Source: Parageobacillus sp. KH3-4
GTDB taxonomy: Bacteria; Bacillota; Bacilli; Bacillales; Anoxybacillaceae
Direction of reading: 5' to 3'
DNA length: 64,000 bases
Assembly: GCF_022846435.1 (NCBI RefSeq)
Contig: NZ_AP025627.1
Coordinates: 2,638,001 to 2,702,000 of the forward strand
Shown here in pieces: positions 36,119-47,439 of this stretch. A model generated the notes under the pieces. The model made no database searches and had not been told where the DNA came from. It saw nothing but the letters and a program-made list of their open reading frames with translations. A program made the translations under genes and the position numbers. How positions within the stretch are numbered: the stretch's first letter is position 1; each line of letters begins with the position of its first letter.

Positions 36119-37462
36119 CTACACCTTCTTTCGTAATGATGCGATAAAAAATCCATCCGAGCCAAAATAGTGAGGAAGGAGATGCAGCTGCCCGTTGCGG
36201 ACGTATGGCTGTACTTTTTCCGGCAACCGCTGTTTCATTGTTTCATCCGGCGAAAATTCCGGATGATCGTCTAAAAATCGGGCAATGACCGCTTCATTTT
36301 CCTCACGGTCAATCGTGCATGTGCTATATACAAGCGTGCCGCCTTTTTTTAACAATGGCGCAACTGCACGCAAAATTTCAAGCTGCAGTTCGGCAAGGGA
36401 AGGAATATCTGCTTCCGTTTTTGCATATTTAATATCTGGTTTGCGGCGGATGACGCCAAACCCCGAGCACGGGGCATCGACTAAAATTTTATCGAACGTC
36501 TCCCGCTCAAACACTTCGCCTAAGCGCCTGCTGTCAAGCGCGCGCGCGGAAATATTCGTAAGCCGCAGACGCTTCGCATTCTCCTCGATTAAGTCCACTT
36601 TATGTTCATGAATATCCGCGCATATCACTTGTCCGGTATTGTTCATTAATTCGGCAATATGGGTCGATTTTCCGCCCGGGGCAGCGCAGCTGTCAAGAAC
36701 GCGCTCGTGTTCTCTCGGACCGAGCGCCCGCGCCACTAACATTGAACTTTCGTCTTGAATCGTAATCCAGCCGCGGCGAAACGCCTCCGTATGCGCAAGG
36801 TTTCCTTTTTTCGCTTGAATCGCTTCCGCGGCGACCTCGCCACGCACCACTTCCATTCCTTCTTGCTTGAGCTTGTCCATTGCTTCCTCAACGGTTATTC
36901 TTGCGGTATTCACCCTTGCCGTTTGCTTTGGCGGCAGCAAGTTTGTTTCGCACATCCGTTTTGTTTCCGTGAGTCCATATTGCTCAACCCAGCGCTTCAC
37001 GAGCCAGCGCGGATGGCTTGTTGCAACCGCTAGCCGCTCCACTTCATCTTCAATTTTTTCAAGCGGCGGCACCCCTTGACGCAAAATGGCGCGCATCACC
37101 CCGTTAACGAGCGAGGCGATCCCTCGATGCCCGCGTTTTTTCGCGATTTCCACCGCCTCAAAAATCGCAGCGCGGTCAGGGATGCGGTCCAAATATAATA
37201 TTTGATAAAGGGTCAAGCGAAGAAGTACGCGGACCCACCGTTCTAGTTTGCGTGCTTTTTTCAAAAACGGCGCCAAATAATAATCGAGCGTGTCGCGGCG
37301 CTGAATCGTCCCGTATACGATCTCCGTCAAAAGCCGGACATCTCTTTCAGAAAGCCGGTGCGTTTCAATCATTTTATTTAATAATAAATTGCTGTACGCT
37401 TCTTTTTCTTCGACAACCAACAATGTTTCCAAAGCGACTTCTCGTACGTTTTTAGCTTTCAT
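36119..37462 (-). CDS. rsmB: 16S rRNA (cytosine-967-C5)-methyltransferase RsmB
   Basis: Methylates C967 of 16S rRNA. The 447-residue protein has an N-terminal NusB-like RNA-binding domain (about residues 1-140) and a C-terminal Rossmann methyltransferase with SAM motif [18 protein letters not shown], catalytic-site [17 protein letters not shown] and [13 protein letters not shown]. Two ATG codons are close; AGGAG six bases before ATG 37460-37462 makes it the better start. It overlaps fmt by 11 bases. Confidence 0.95.
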   Translation of the reverse strand: MKAKNVREVALETLLVVEEKEAYSNLLLNKMIETHRLSERDVRLLTEIVYGTIQRRDTLDYYLAPFLKKARKLERWVRVLLRLTLYQILYLDRIPDRAAIFEAVEIAKKRGHRGIASLVNGVMRAILRQGVPPLEKIEDEVERLAVATSHPRWLVKRWVEQYGLTETKRMCETNLLPPKQTARVNTARITVEEAMDKLKQEGMEVVRGEVAAEAIQAKKGNLAHTEAFRRGWITIQDESSMLVARALGPREHERVLDSCAAPGGKSTHIAELMNNTGQVICADIHEHKVDLIEENAKRLRLTNISARALDSRRLGEVFERETFDKILVDAPCSGFGVIRRKPDIKYAKTEADIPSLAELQLEILRAVAPLLKKGGTLVYSTCTIDREENEAVIARFLDDHPEFSPDETMKQRLPEKVQPYVRNGQLHLLPHYFGSDGFFIASLRKKV

Positions 37463-38408
37463 GTTCATCTCCTAGCTTCATTCCAATGGTGAGATGGGCG
37501 CCAGCGCCGCGCAAAAATTGCGCCGCATCCATTCGTTTTTTCCCCGCCGGCTGCAATTCAGTAATTTTAATGGCCGTTTCATTGCCTGTCGCAACGACAA
37601 TTCCGTCATCTACGATATCAACAATCGTGCCAGGCTCTGCTTTTTTCGGGGCCGGAACTTTTTCCCCCCACCAAATCTTCCATACATTGCCGGAATATGT
37701 TGTGTACGCAACCGGCCATGGATTGAGGCCGCGGATATGGTTATAAACGTCTTCTCCCGGTTTCGTCCAATCAATTTTTTCTTGCTCGCGCTTAATATTG
37801 TACGCATATGTTGCTTTTTCTTCATCTTGCTTCATTGGCGTTAATTTTCCAGCCACCAATTGCGGAATCGTTTCTGATAACAGTTTTGCCCCAGCCATGC
37901 TTAATTTATCATGAAGGGTGCCAACCGTATCGGTTTCGGTGATCGGCACTTCCACTTGGGTTAAAATATCGCCGGCATCAAGTTTTTCCACCATGTACAT
38001 AATCGTGACGCCCGTTTTTGTTTTTCCTTGTAAAATCGCATAATGAATCGGAGCGCCGCCCCGCAATTCTGGAAGCAATGAAGCATGGACGTTGATGCAG
38101 CCGTATTTCGGCGCATCGAGCAACGCTTTCGGCAAAATTTGGCCGAACGCTGCCGTCACAATTAAATCTGGTTCGAGCGCCAATACTTGCTCATATTGTT
38201 CTTGTTCGCGAATTTTTGTCGGCTGCAATACCGGGATTCCATGTTTTTCCGCTTCAACTTTAACCGGCGGCGGTGTCAACTCCCGCTTTCTCCCTTTCGG
38301 CTTATCCGGCTGCGTGACGACGGCGGCGATATGATACCCATCTTCTATTAGTTGCTTTAATATAGGAACAGAAAAATCCGGTGTTCCCATAAATACAATG
38401 TTGATCAT
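37452..38408 (-). CDS. fmt: Methionyl-tRNA formyltransferase
   Basis: Formylates Met-tRNA for initiation, using 10-formyl-THF. The 318-residue protein has the N-terminal hydrolase domain [32 protein letters not shown] (catalytic His/Asn/Asp region) and a C-terminal tRNA-binding beta-barrel. It is 10 bases after def, which removes the same formyl group later, a conserved functional pairing. The ribosome site is weak. Confidence 0.97.
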   Translation of the reverse strand: MINIVFMGTPDFSVPILKQLIEDGYHIAAVVTQPDKPKGRKRELTPPPVKVEAEKHGIPVLQPTKIREQEQYEQVLALEPDLIVTAAFGQILPKALLDAPKYGCINVHASLLPELRGGAPIHYAILQGKTKTGVTIMYMVEKLDAGDILTQVEVPITETDTVGTLHDKLSMAGAKLLSETIPQLVAGKLTPMKQDEEKATYAYNIKREQEKIDWTKPGEDVYNHIRGLNPWPVAYTTYSGNVWKIWWGEKVPAPKKAEPGTIVDIVDDGIVVATGNETAIKITELQPAGKKRMDAAQFLRGAGAHLTIGMKLGDEHES

Positions 38409-38418
38409 CTTTTCTCAT

Positions 38419-38892
38419 CTACCCTTCTAATTCTTCCAGATCGTAATAGCGAATCACTTTCGAAGTAAACAATATTCCGTTTAAATGGTCGATTTCATGT
38501 TGAAGCGCGCGCGCCAAAAATCCAGTTGCTTCAAGCGTAAACGGCCGGCCGCGCCGGTCTTGGGCGCGGACTTTGACATAATTGGCGCGCTTTACTTCGC
38601 CAAACAGCCCCGGAAAGCTAAGGCAGCCTTCCGGACCGACTTGCTCCCCGCGCGTTTCGATAATGCGCGGATTGATCAGCTCAATTCGGCCGTGCTCATC
38701 GCCGACATCGACGACGGCGATTTGCTTGGCAATGCCGACTTGCGGGGCGGCCAATCCGACCCCGTCGGCATCGACCATCGTATCATACATATCGTTCAAC
38801 AGCTTAATAAGCTGGCGGTCAAACCGCTTTACCGGCTCGCACTCTTTTTCTAAAATGTCTGCTGGATATGTCACAATCGGTAAAACAGCCAA
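38419..38892 (-). CDS. def: Peptide deformylase
   Basis: Iron/zinc enzyme removing the formyl group from new proteins. The 157-residue protein has motif 1 GVGLAAPQ (44-51), motif 2 EGCLSFP (88-94, metal C90) and motif 3 QHEIDH (131-136, metal H132 and H136). An ATG exists five codons upstream, inside the ribosome site region, but GGAGG eight bases before TTG 38890-38892 and family alignment (MAV-type start) favour the TTG start. It follows priA with only a 15-base gap. Confidence 0.93.
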   Translation of the reverse strand: MAVLPIVTYPADILEKECEPVKRFDRQLIKLLNDMYDTMVDADGVGLAAPQVGIAKQIAVVDVGDEHGRIELINPRIIETRGEQVGPEGCLSFPGLFGEVKRANYVKVRAQDRRGRPFTLEATGFLARALQHEIDHLNGILFTSKVIRYYDLEELEG

Positions 38893-38907
38893 TGATATTT
38901 CCTCCAT

Positions 38908-41322
38908 TTACATCATCGTATATGGGTTCGTATCGATCGTAATCAATAAATCCCCTTGGGAAACGTCGTGCTGATAGCGATCGATGACCGCTTTTAATGC
39001 ACTCGTCATGTTCGGCTCCCGTTTGTATTTTATCATGCATTGGTAGCGATATCTATCATGAAGGCGAGCAATCGGCGAAGCGACAGGACCGAGAATGATC
39101 GCTTCGTTTGACAGCTGCGCCCGCAAATATGCCGCAATTTTATCCGTCACGGCCACCGCTTTCGTTATTTCCGGGTGAGATACGGTGATTAATGTCAAAT
39201 AGTAAAACGGCGGGTAGCCGTACATTTTGCGAAGCGCCATTTCCCGTTGATAAAACGTGTCATAATCGTGCTTCGCGGCAAGCGCGATGCTGTAATGCTC
39301 CGGCGTATACGTTTGGATGACGACTTCTCCAGGAAGCTCGTGGCGCCCGGCGCGCCCGCTTACTTGCGTCAGCAGCTGAAACGTTTTTTCGGAAGCGCGG
39401 AAATCAGGAAGATGGAGCGTCGTATCGGCAGCAAGCACGCCGACAAGCGTTACTTTCGGAAAATCAAGGCCTTTCGCAATCATTTGCGTGCCAAGCAAAA
39501 TATCGGCCTTCCCTTCACCAAACTCGGCAAGCAGACGTTCGTGGGCGCCTTTGCGGCTCGTCGTATCGACATCCATGCGGATCACGCGCGCTTCAGGAAG
39601 CAGTTTCGTCAATTCTTCTTCCACTTTTTGCGTCCCTGTTCCGAAAAAGCGAATATGTTCGCTTCCACATGATGGACAGCGGTACGTAATCGGTTCTTCG
39701 TATCCGCAATAATGGCATTTTAACCTCTGTCCGGCACGATGGTACGTTAATGAAATATCGCAATGCGGGCAACGAATCACATAGCCGCAACCACGGCACA
39801 TGACAAATGTCGAATAGCCACGCCGATTTAAAAACAACACAGACTGTTCCCCTTTATGGAGGCGGTCTTTCAATTTCTCAAATAACGCTCGCGAAAACAT
39901 CGAACGGTTTCCGCTCCGCAGTTCTTCCCGCATATCGACAATATGAACGTCCGGCATCCCGTTATCGCTTATCCGTTTTGGCAATGTCAGTAACTGATAT
40001 ACCCCTTTTTTCGCCCGTGCAAACGATTCAAGCGAAGGAGTGGCGCTGCCGAGCACGACAGGGCAGCCGTGGACACGGGCGCGGTAAATCGCCACATCGC
40101 GGGCGTGATAGCGCGGATTTTCTTCTTGCTTGTAGCTTGTCTCATGTTCTTCGTCAATGATAATCATGCCGAGATTTTCAAACGGAGCAAAAATCGCCGA
40201 ACGGGCGCCGACGACAAGCTGCACTTCTTTTCGATGAATTTTTCGCCATTCGTCGTATTTTTCTCCGACGGATAAACCGCTATGAAGCACTGCCACTTGC
40301 GAACCGAAGCGCCCTTTAAACCGTTTGACCATCTGCGGCGTCAGCGAAATTTCTGGAACGAGAACAATCGCTTCTTTTCCTTGCCGCAATACTTCTTCGA
40401 TCGCTTGCATATAAACTTCTGTTTTTCCGCTGCCCGTCACGCCGTATAGCAAAAATACCCCATGTTCATTGGCGCGCACGCACTCGATGATGGAAGAAAG
40501 CGCTTTTTCTTGCTCATCGGTAAGCGAAAGCGGGGCCGTTTTTGGAAATGAACGGTGCTCGTACGGGTCGCGATATACTTCGATTTCTTTTTCCGCAATA
40601 AGTCCTTTGGCAACTAACGATTTGAGCGAAGCATAGGAAGCTCCCGTCTGCTCCAACAGCTGCTTTAATGGCATCGCTTCGTTTGCTGACAGAAGAACCG
40701 TTAATAACTGTTTTTGCTTGGCGGCATTCGCCGGCAATGCATTCATCGCACGCCCAATTTCTTCGTGCGATTGCACCAATTCCACATATTTCACCGTTTT
40801 TGCCGCCGCTTTTTCTTTTACATGATACACGACTTCCAAATAGCCTTGTTGAATCGCCTTTTGCAACGGCCGTAGCCAATCGCTATGCTCTACTTCTTTC
40901 CAATCGACCGTAGTACGGTCCTTAAAAAGCGGTTGAATCGTTTCTGGCAGCAAAGCACGGTTTTCTTCGCGAACGAGTCGAATTTCCTTTTCGTATTTTG
41001 CTTTCAATGCCGCTGGAAGCATCGCCTGATAAGCGGAAATCGCAAAACAAAGCGTTGTTTCCGTTAAATATTTCCCGAGCTCAAGCAGCTCTTCGTTTAA
41101 TACGGGAGTTACGTCTAAGACCGCTTCGATCGGTTTCAACGTTTTTACATTGGAATGCGACTTAATATGAATAACAAATCCTTGCAATCGCCGCGGACCG
41201 AACGGAACGGTGACGCGCATTCCTGGTTGCAATATATCTTCCCATTTTTCCGGAATCGCATAATCGAAAGGACGGTCCGTCTGACGCGCAGGAACATCAA
41301 CAATTACCTCTGCTACCTTCAT
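38908..41322 (-). CDS. priA: Primosomal protein N' (PriA helicase)
   Basis: 3'-5' helicase that restarts stalled replication forks. The 804-residue protein has the N-terminal DNA-binding domain (VIVDVPARQTDRPFDYAIP), Walker A LYGVTGSGKTEVYMQ, IIDEEHETSYKQ, GSATPSLESF and the helicase C-terminal motif VSGRAGRHELPG; zinc ligands come in CRGCGYVIRCPHC and CHYCGYEEPITYRCPSC. Its ATG overlaps the coaBC stop by four bases. Confidence 0.97.
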   Translation of the reverse strand: MKVAEVIVDVPARQTDRPFDYAIPEKWEDILQPGMRVTVPFGPRRLQGFVIHIKSHSNVKTLKPIEAVLDVTPVLNEELLELGKYLTETTLCFAISAYQAMLPAALKAKYEKEIRLVREENRALLPETIQPLFKDRTTVDWKEVEHSDWLRPLQKAIQQGYLEVVYHVKEKAAAKTVKYVELVQSHEEIGRAMNALPANAAKQKQLLTVLLSANEAMPLKQLLEQTGASYASLKSLVAKGLIAEKEIEVYRDPYEHRSFPKTAPLSLTDEQEKALSSIIECVRANEHGVFLLYGVTGSGKTEVYMQAIEEVLRQGKEAIVLVPEISLTPQMVKRFKGRFGSQVAVLHSGLSVGEKYDEWRKIHRKEVQLVVGARSAIFAPFENLGMIIIDEEHETSYKQEENPRYHARDVAIYRARVHGCPVVLGSATPSLESFARAKKGVYQLLTLPKRISDNGMPDVHIVDMREELRSGNRSMFSRALFEKLKDRLHKGEQSVLFLNRRGYSTFVMCRGCGYVIRCPHCDISLTYHRAGQRLKCHYCGYEEPITYRCPSCGSEHIRFFGTGTQKVEEELTKLLPEARVIRMDVDTTSRKGAHERLLAEFGEGKADILLGTQMIAKGLDFPKVTLVGVLAADTTLHLPDFRASEKTFQLLTQVSGRAGRHELPGEVVIQTYTPEHYSIALAAKHDYDTFYQREMALRKMYGYPPFYYLTLITVSHPEITKAVAVTDKIAAYLRAQLSNEAIILGPVASPIARLHDRYRYQCMIKYKREPNMTSALKAVIDRYQHDVSQGDLLITIDTNPYTMM

Positions 41323-42524
41323 CGAATCGCCTCGATATATTGATAAATTTCTTTTAAAATTTCTTCTGCCACTTGCTTTTTCGGCAAAAGCGGCAGCGAA
41401 CGCACCGAACCGTCCCGTTTGAAAATCGTCACAATATTCGTGTCTCCGGCAAATCCCGCTCCCTCTTCGGAAACGTTGTTGGCCACGACCATATCAAGCT
41501 GTTTGCTTTCCAATTTTTGTTTCGCATACTCCTCCACATGATCCGTTTCTGCCGCAAATCCGACTAAAATTTGCGATGTTTTTTGTTCCCCTAGCGTTTT
41601 TAAAATATCTGTCGTTCTTTCCATTTCGATAACATAGTCGCCCGGCTGTTTTTTCATCTTTTTCGCAAACACATGCTTTGGCCGGTAATCGGCCACCGCC
41701 GCCGCCTTAATGACGATGTCGACATGCGGAAAACGTTCCATCACCGCTTCGTACATTTCTTGCGCTGACTCTACGCGAACGGTTTCTACGTTCGCTGGCG
41801 CTTCCAGCTCGGTCGGCCCGGAAACCAGCGTCACCTCCGCGCCAAAGCGCGCTGCCGCCTCCGCGATCGCATAGCCCATTTTCCCTGTGGAACGATTCGA
41901 AAAAAAGCGGACGGGATCCAATTTTTCCCGCGTCGGCCCCGCGGTGACAAGCACTTTTTTTCCTTTTAAGAAAGGGGTGCGAGAGGCAAAATATGCTTCG
42001 ATATTTTCAATAATTTTTTCTGGTTCTTCCAGTCTCCCTTTTCCGACATATCCGCAAGCCAAATATCCTTCCGACGGCTCAATAAAGCGATAGCCAAAGC
42101 GATATAATGTTTCAATGTTCGCTTGCACCGCCGGATGTTCGTACATATGAACATTCATTGCCGGAGCGATCCATACCGGCGCTTTTGTCGCTAAAAGCGT
42201 TGTCGTAATCATGTTGTCGGCGATGCCGTGCGCTAATTTTCCAATTGTATTAGCGGTGGCAGGCGCAACAAGAACAAGATCCGCCCAATCCGCCACGTCA
42301 ATATGGGCAATCACCGCCGGATTTTTTTCATCAAATGTATCGATATATACTTCATTGCGTGATAGTGCCTGGAACGTGAGCGGAGTAATGAATTTGCAGG
42401 CAGACTCGCTCATCATGACTTTCACATTGGCGCCGCGCTGCGTCAGCTGGCTCGTTAAGGCAGCCGCTTTATAGGCGGCGATTCCTCCAGTTACACATAA
42501 TAAAATGTTTTTTTCATTCACCAT
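41319..42524 (-). CDS. coaBC: Bifunctional phosphopantothenoylcysteine decarboxylase/synthetase CoaBC
   Basis: Two steps of coenzyme A synthesis in one protein: CTP-dependent ligation of cysteine, then decarboxylation. The 401-residue protein has an N-terminal flavin-dependent CoaC domain (GGIAAYKAAAL; H74 in AHIDVADWADL; PAMNVHM; C157 in GYLACGYVGKG) and a C-terminal CoaB domain from about residue 185 (VTAGPTREKLDPVRFFSNRS). A strong terminator lies between it and rpoZ. Confidence 0.96.
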   Translation of the reverse strand: MVNEKNILLCVTGGIAAYKAAALTSQLTQRGANVKVMMSESACKFITPLTFQALSRNEVYIDTFDEKNPAVIAHIDVADWADLVLVAPATANTIGKLAHGIADNMITTTLLATKAPVWIAPAMNVHMYEHPAVQANIETLYRFGYRFIEPSEGYLACGYVGKGRLEEPEKIIENIEAYFASRTPFLKGKKVLVTAGPTREKLDPVRFFSNRSTGKMGYAIAEAAARFGAEVTLVSGPTELEAPANVETVRVESAQEMYEAVMERFPHVDIVIKAAAVADYRPKHVFAKKMKKQPGDYVIEMERTTDILKTLGEQKTSQILVGFAAETDHVEEYAKQKLESKQLDMVVANNVSEEGAGFAGDTNIVTIFKRDGSVRSLPLLPKKQVAEEILKEIYQYIEAIR

Positions 42525-42552
42525 GTTTGAAACACCTCTGATCTACTTTTGT

Positions 42553-42589
42553 AAAAAAATAACAACCTAACAGCTAGGTTGTTATTTTT
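42553..42589 (-). terminator. Terminator overlapping the rpoZ end
   Basis: Minus-strand stem with AACAACCTA/TAGGTTGTT core extended by A/T pairs and followed by TTTTTTTAC. The 5' arm includes the rpoZ stop codon. It would reduce transcription from gmk-rpoZ into coaBC-priA and the downstream genes. Confidence 0.85.
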
Positions 42590-42782
42590 CTTCTTCTACT
42601 AATTCGATATGGTCCGCAGCAATTTCCTCTAACGCCTGCCCGACAAATTTTTTCGAAACAGGGTTTTTAATCGTCAATTCCGCGTCCTCCTGAAGCTGAC
42701 GCGCGCGTTTCGCTACCACCGTAACAAGCTTATATTTCGAATCGACCTTTTGCATCAACAGATCGATGGAAGGATATAACAT
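42582..42782 (-). CDS. rpoZ: DNA-directed RNA polymerase omega subunit
   Basis: Small RNA polymerase subunit that stabilises the beta' subunit. The 66-residue protein [20 protein letters not shown] with [14 protein letters not shown] and [18 protein letters not shown] matches omega. It follows gmk by three bases, as in most bacteria. The last codons lie in the following terminator hairpin. Confidence 0.96.
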   Translation of the reverse strand: MLYPSIDLLMQKVDSKYKLVTVVAKRARQLQEDAELTIKNPVSKKFVGQALEEIAADHIELVEEEK

Positions 42783-42785
42783 GCT

Positions 42786-43677
<892 letters not shown>

Positions 43678-43733
43678 GAAACGCCCACCTGCCATAAACA
43701 TTATTGTTGCCGCAATGAAGCCGTTCTAAACGA

Positions 43734-44609
43734 TCACTCGATATTTTGCACTTGTTCTTTTATTTTTTCGAGCGCGCTTTTCATCTCCACGACTTGCATG
43801 GCAATGAGACTGTCGTTCGCCTTTGCCCCAATCGTGTTCGCTTCGCGGTTCAGCTCTTGCACTAAAAAATCAAGCTTTCGACCGATCGGTTCGTCTTTTT
43901 CCAACGTTGCGGCAACTTGCTGGAGATGGCTGCGAATCCGCTTCAGCTCCTCGTTAATGTCTGATTTTTCCGCGAAAATCGCCACCTCTGTTAAAATGCG
44001 CGACTCATCGGCAGGAAGCGGACTAAGCTCATTGATGCGCTTCGTTAGCCGCTCGCGATAATATTCAATGACGAAAGGCGCCCGTTTTTCGATCACCTGC
44101 ACGCTTTTTTCAATATAAGAGAGCTGCGTTTGTATATCAGCAAGGAGCGCCTCTCCCTCCTGTTTGCGCATAAACGCAAGTTGTTCTGCCGCTTCTTTCA
44201 CCGCAGCAAGCAAAAGCTGCTCTAATTCTTCATTTTCCGTTTCTTCTTCAATAATCTCCGTCACACCTTCAAGCTGAAATAAATGGGAAAGCGTCACTTG
44301 GTCGCACAAAGAAAATTGTTCGTTAGCTCTTTGCAAACTATTATAATATTCCTTCATTAAATCCCAATCAATATGCAGCTTTCGCTTTACTAAACCATCA
44401 CCTTCGATATTGACAAACACCTCGACTTTTCCTCGTTTCACGTGCTGTAAAATTACTTTTTTTATTTTATCCTCAAAAGCAACCCATTGTCTAGGGATGC
44501 GAACAGAAATTTCACAAAAGCGGTGGTTCACCGATTTCATTTCCACAGTAATGATTATTTGTTCGTTTTTTTTTGTGCTGCGTCCAAAACCTGTCATGCT
44601 ATAAACCAT
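43734..44609 (-). CDS. yloC: YicC family endoribonuclease-like protein (YloC)
   Basis: Member of the YicC/YloC family; E. coli YicC has been tied to RNA turnover. The 291-residue protein begins MVYSMTGFGRSTKKNEQI, has VEMKSVNHRFCEISVRIP in the N-terminal region and a conserved C-terminal helical domain (EVAIFAEKSDINEELKRIRSH, GRKLDFLVQELNREANTIG, with metal-type acidic residues). The frame is open ten codons upstream but ATG 44607-44609 gives the B. subtilis length. It heads the unit yloC-remA-gmk-rpoZ. Confidence 0.92.
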   Translation of the reverse strand: MVYSMTGFGRSTKKNEQIIITVEMKSVNHRFCEISVRIPRQWVAFEDKIKKVILQHVKRGKVEVFVNIEGDGLVKRKLHIDWDLMKEYYNSLQRANEQFSLCDQVTLSHLFQLEGVTEIIEEETENEELEQLLLAAVKEAAEQLAFMRKQEGEALLADIQTQLSYIEKSVQVIEKRAPFVIEYYRERLTKRINELSPLPADESRILTEVAIFAEKSDINEELKRIRSHLQQVAATLEKDEPIGRKLDFLVQELNREANTIGAKANDSLIAMQVVEMKSALEKIKEQVQNIE

Positions 44610-44678
44610 GTCATCACATCCGTTTACATAAAATGCCAAAAAGAAAAGGTCATAGAGTCTTCCTCTATCACCTCGAAT

Positions 44679-44690
44679 ATTATAGCATAT
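44679..44690 (-). promoter_or_regulatory. Extended -10 promoter for yloC
   Basis: Minus-strand TGC-TATAAT (TATAAT at 44679-44684) in an A-rich stretch just after the ATPase stop; no clear -35. An extended -10 can work without one. Confidence 0.55.
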
Positions 44691-44697
44691 CTCCTTT

Positions 44698-47370
44698 TTA
44701 TTTTCTCGTAAAAAGCGAACCGGAAAATAAAAATGTCGGAAGCGCTGCTAAACCAATAATGAGCAGCCAGTCAAACAGAGCGATCGTTGCGGTATGGAAA
44801 ATCTCTTGCAGCGGCGGATAGTAAATGACGACAAGCAACAATAATATGGATATAATAACCGCAACGACAAGATATATATTTTCGAACGGATTGCGGTCAA
44901 AAATCGATCGTTCGCAGCGACAGTCAAACACATGAATAAGCTGGGCCATCACTAACGTCGCGAATGCCACCGTCTGCGCATAAACAAGTTCATATCCGCT
45001 TCGTTCATACGCGGTCATAAACGCCGCCAGCGTCACCATCCCGATGATAAAGCCGCGGCTGATGATTTTCCAACCGAGTCCACGCGCAAACACCCCTTCT
45101 TTTGGATGGCGCGGCGGCCGCTTCATTACATTTTCTTCCGCGCGGTCAAGTCCAAGCGCCATCGCCGGAAGACCATCGGTGACAAGGTTCACCCATAAAA
45201 TTTGGATCGGCACAAGCGGAAGCGGGAGTGCCAGCAGCATCGCAAACAACATGACGAAAATCTCACCGACATTCGATGCTAACAAATAGCGAATAAATTT
45301 GCGGATGTTTTCGTAAATATTTCTTCCTTCTTGAATCGCCGCTTGAATCGTCGCAAAGTTATCGTCAAGCAGCACAAGCGCGGCCGCTTCTTTCGCGACA
45401 TCCGTTCCCGACCGCCCCATCGCCACGCCAATGTCAGCCGCCTTAATCGCCGGTGCGTCGTTGACGCCGTCTCCCGTCATCGCGACAATATGTCCTCGCC
45501 GTTGCAATGCTTTCACAATTTTTAATTTATGCTCCGGCGAAACGCGGGCAAATACGTAAATATCATCGACCACGTCTTCAAGCTCGCCAACGGATATGCG
45601 CGATAGCGTCGGACCGTCCATTACTTTTCCGTTCGGCGGCAGCACCCCGAGCTGCTCCGCGATCGCTTTGGCGGTAAGCACATGATCGCCGGTAATCATC
45701 ACTGTTTTAATGCCCGCTTCTTTGCATTGTTGCACCGCTTTTTTCACTTCTGGACGCGGCGGGTCGATCATTGCTTGGATTCCGATAAACACGAGATTTT
45801 TCTCTGCCTCTTTTTCTGATGTGATTCGCTCTTGCGCTTGCAGCGGGCGATAGGCAATGGCAATCGTGCGGAGGGCTTGGCTTGCCATTTTTCTAATGAC
45901 ATCTTGCACCGTTTTTTTCCACGCCATTGTCATCGTTTGTTCGCGGCCGTTCCAATAAATTTGCCCGCACACTTGCAACAATACGTCCGGGGCTCCCTTT
46001 GTCACAATGAATCGTTTCCCTGCTTTATCTTTCACAATGACCGTCATCATTTTTCGTTCGGAATCAAATGGAAATTCTTGTTCTATGATAAATTCAGCTT
46101 CGATGTGTTCTTTCGTCACTCCTGCCTTCATCGCGGCGACAAGCAAAGCGCCTTCGGTCGGGTCGCCGTCAATGTAGCGTCGCCCCTTTTTTTCTTTGAG
46201 CTGTGAGCCATTGCAAAGCGCGCCAAACATCAGCAGCTGTTGCAAGGCCGCCTCTTTTTTGATGTCGATTGGGCGCCCGTTTTCATAAAACTGCCCCGAT
46301 GTCTCCAATCCGGCGCCGCTTATCGTCCACGTTTTTCCGTTTGCCCAAATATGCGTCACCGTCATCATATTTTCCGTCATCGTCCCCGTTTTATCGGAAC
46401 AAATGACAGAAGCGCAACCTAACGTTTCCACCGCTGGAAGCTTGCGGACGATCGCATTTTTCTTGATCATCCGCTGCACGCCAAGCGCGAGTGCAATTGT
46501 GACAATCGCCGGCAGCCCTTCCGGAATCGCAGCGACCGCCAGCGAAACGCCGGCCAAAAACATTTCGTACAAACGGTGCCCTTGAATGACGCCAACGGCG
46601 ACGACAAGAACGGTAAGAAAGAGCGCAACGACAATTAAAATTTTTCCTAGCTGCTCCAGCCTCCGCTGCAGCGGAGTCATCACTGTTTCCGCTTCTTGAA
46701 GCAGATTCGCGATTTGTCCCATTGCCGTTTTCATTCCCGTTGCAATCACAATGCCAATGCCGCTCCCTCTTGTTACAAGGGTCCCCATAAAAGCCATATT
46801 ATGCAAATCACCAATCGCAGCATTTTCATTCATAAGCGGAACCGCCGATTTTGCCGTTGGCACCGACTCGCCTGTCAATGCCGCTTCTTCGATTTCCAAC
46901 CCTTTTGCCTCAATGATGCGGACATCAGCACCAATTCTGTCTCCGCTTAAAAACTTCATAATATCACCGACAACAAGCTCCCGCGCCGGAATTTTCACCC
47001 ATTCCCCGTTGCGCAATACCGTTGCCTGTGGCGCCGATAATTTCTTTAATGCTTCAAGCGATTTCTCGGCGCGACGCTCCTGGAAAAAGCCTAAAAGCCC
47101 ATTCATGATGACGATAACGATAATGGCAATGGCATCGACATACTCCCCAAGCAATCCGGAAATGACCGTGGCTGCAAGAAGCACGAGCACCATAAAGTCT
47201 TTAAATTGATTTAAAAACAATAAAAGCACCGATTGTTTTTTTGCTTCTGTTAATTCATTATATCCGAACCGTTTCAAACGCTTCTTCGCTTCTTCCGTCG
47301 TCAAACCCCTCGTAATGTTGGTGTTTGTTTCCTTCGCCACTTCGTTTGTCGCAAGCGTATGCCACTGCAT
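44698..47370 (-). CDS. yloB: Calcium-transporting P-type ATPase (YloB)
   Basis: Integral-membrane cation pump, PMR1/SERCA-like. The 890-residue protein has an N-terminal cation ATPase domain, paired transmembrane segments (48-70, 77-96, 243-262, 270-296), PEGLP in TM4 (283-287) with the calcium-ligand Glu, phosphorylation site D326 in CSDKTGTM, KGAPDVLL nucleotide motif, TGDGVNDAPAIK hinge, and four further C-terminal helices. In B. subtilis it helps spore heat resistance. It is divergent from rqcH; no clear terminator follows. Confidence 0.95.
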   Translation of the reverse strand: MQWHTLATNEVAKETNTNITRGLTTEEAKKRLKRFGYNELTEAKKQSVLLLFLNQFKDFMVLVLLAATVISGLLGEYVDAIAIIVIVIMNGLLGFFQERRAEKSLEALKKLSAPQATVLRNGEWVKIPARELVVGDIMKFLSGDRIGADVRIIEAKGLEIEEAALTGESVPTAKSAVPLMNENAAIGDLHNMAFMGTLVTRGSGIGIVIATGMKTAMGQIANLLQEAETVMTPLQRRLEQLGKILIVVALFLTVLVVAVGVIQGHRLYEMFLAGVSLAVAAIPEGLPAIVTIALALGVQRMIKKNAIVRKLPAVETLGCASVICSDKTGTMTENMMTVTHIWANGKTWTISGAGLETSGQFYENGRPIDIKKEAALQQLLMFGALCNGSQLKEKKGRRYIDGDPTEGALLVAAMKAGVTKEHIEAEFIIEQEFPFDSERKMMTVIVKDKAGKRFIVTKGAPDVLLQVCGQIYWNGREQTMTMAWKKTVQDVIRKMASQALRTIAIAYRPLQAQERITSEKEAEKNLVFIGIQAMIDPPRPEVKKAVQQCKEAGIKTVMITGDHVLTAKAIAEQLGVLPPNGKVMDGPTLSRISVGELEDVVDDIYVFARVSPEHKLKIVKALQRRGHIVAMTGDGVNDAPAIKAADIGVAMGRSGTDVAKEAAALVLLDDNFATIQAAIQEGRNIYENIRKFIRYLLASNVGEIFVMLFAMLLALPLPLVPIQILWVNLVTDGLPAMALGLDRAEENVMKRPPRHPKEGVFARGLGWKIISRGFIIGMVTLAAFMTAYERSGYELVYAQTVAFATLVMAQLIHVFDCRCERSIFDRNPFENIYLVVAVIISILLLLVVIYYPPLQEIFHTATIALFDWLLIIGLAALPTFLFSGSLFTRK

Positions 47371-47410
47371 CGTCGCTTCTCCTCCCTCTTTGCTTTTCTA
47401 TGAAAGCTTA

Positions 47411-47439
47411 TTCAGACATGTCCGAAAAAATGATATGAT
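47411..47439 (+). promoter_or_regulatory. Promoter for rqcH
   Basis: Plus-strand -35 TTCAGA (47411-47416), 17-base spacer, extended -10 TGA-TATGAT (47434-47439). The near-palindrome CAGACATGTCCG (47413-47424, perfect core GACATGTC) overlaps the -35. Confidence 0.6.
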
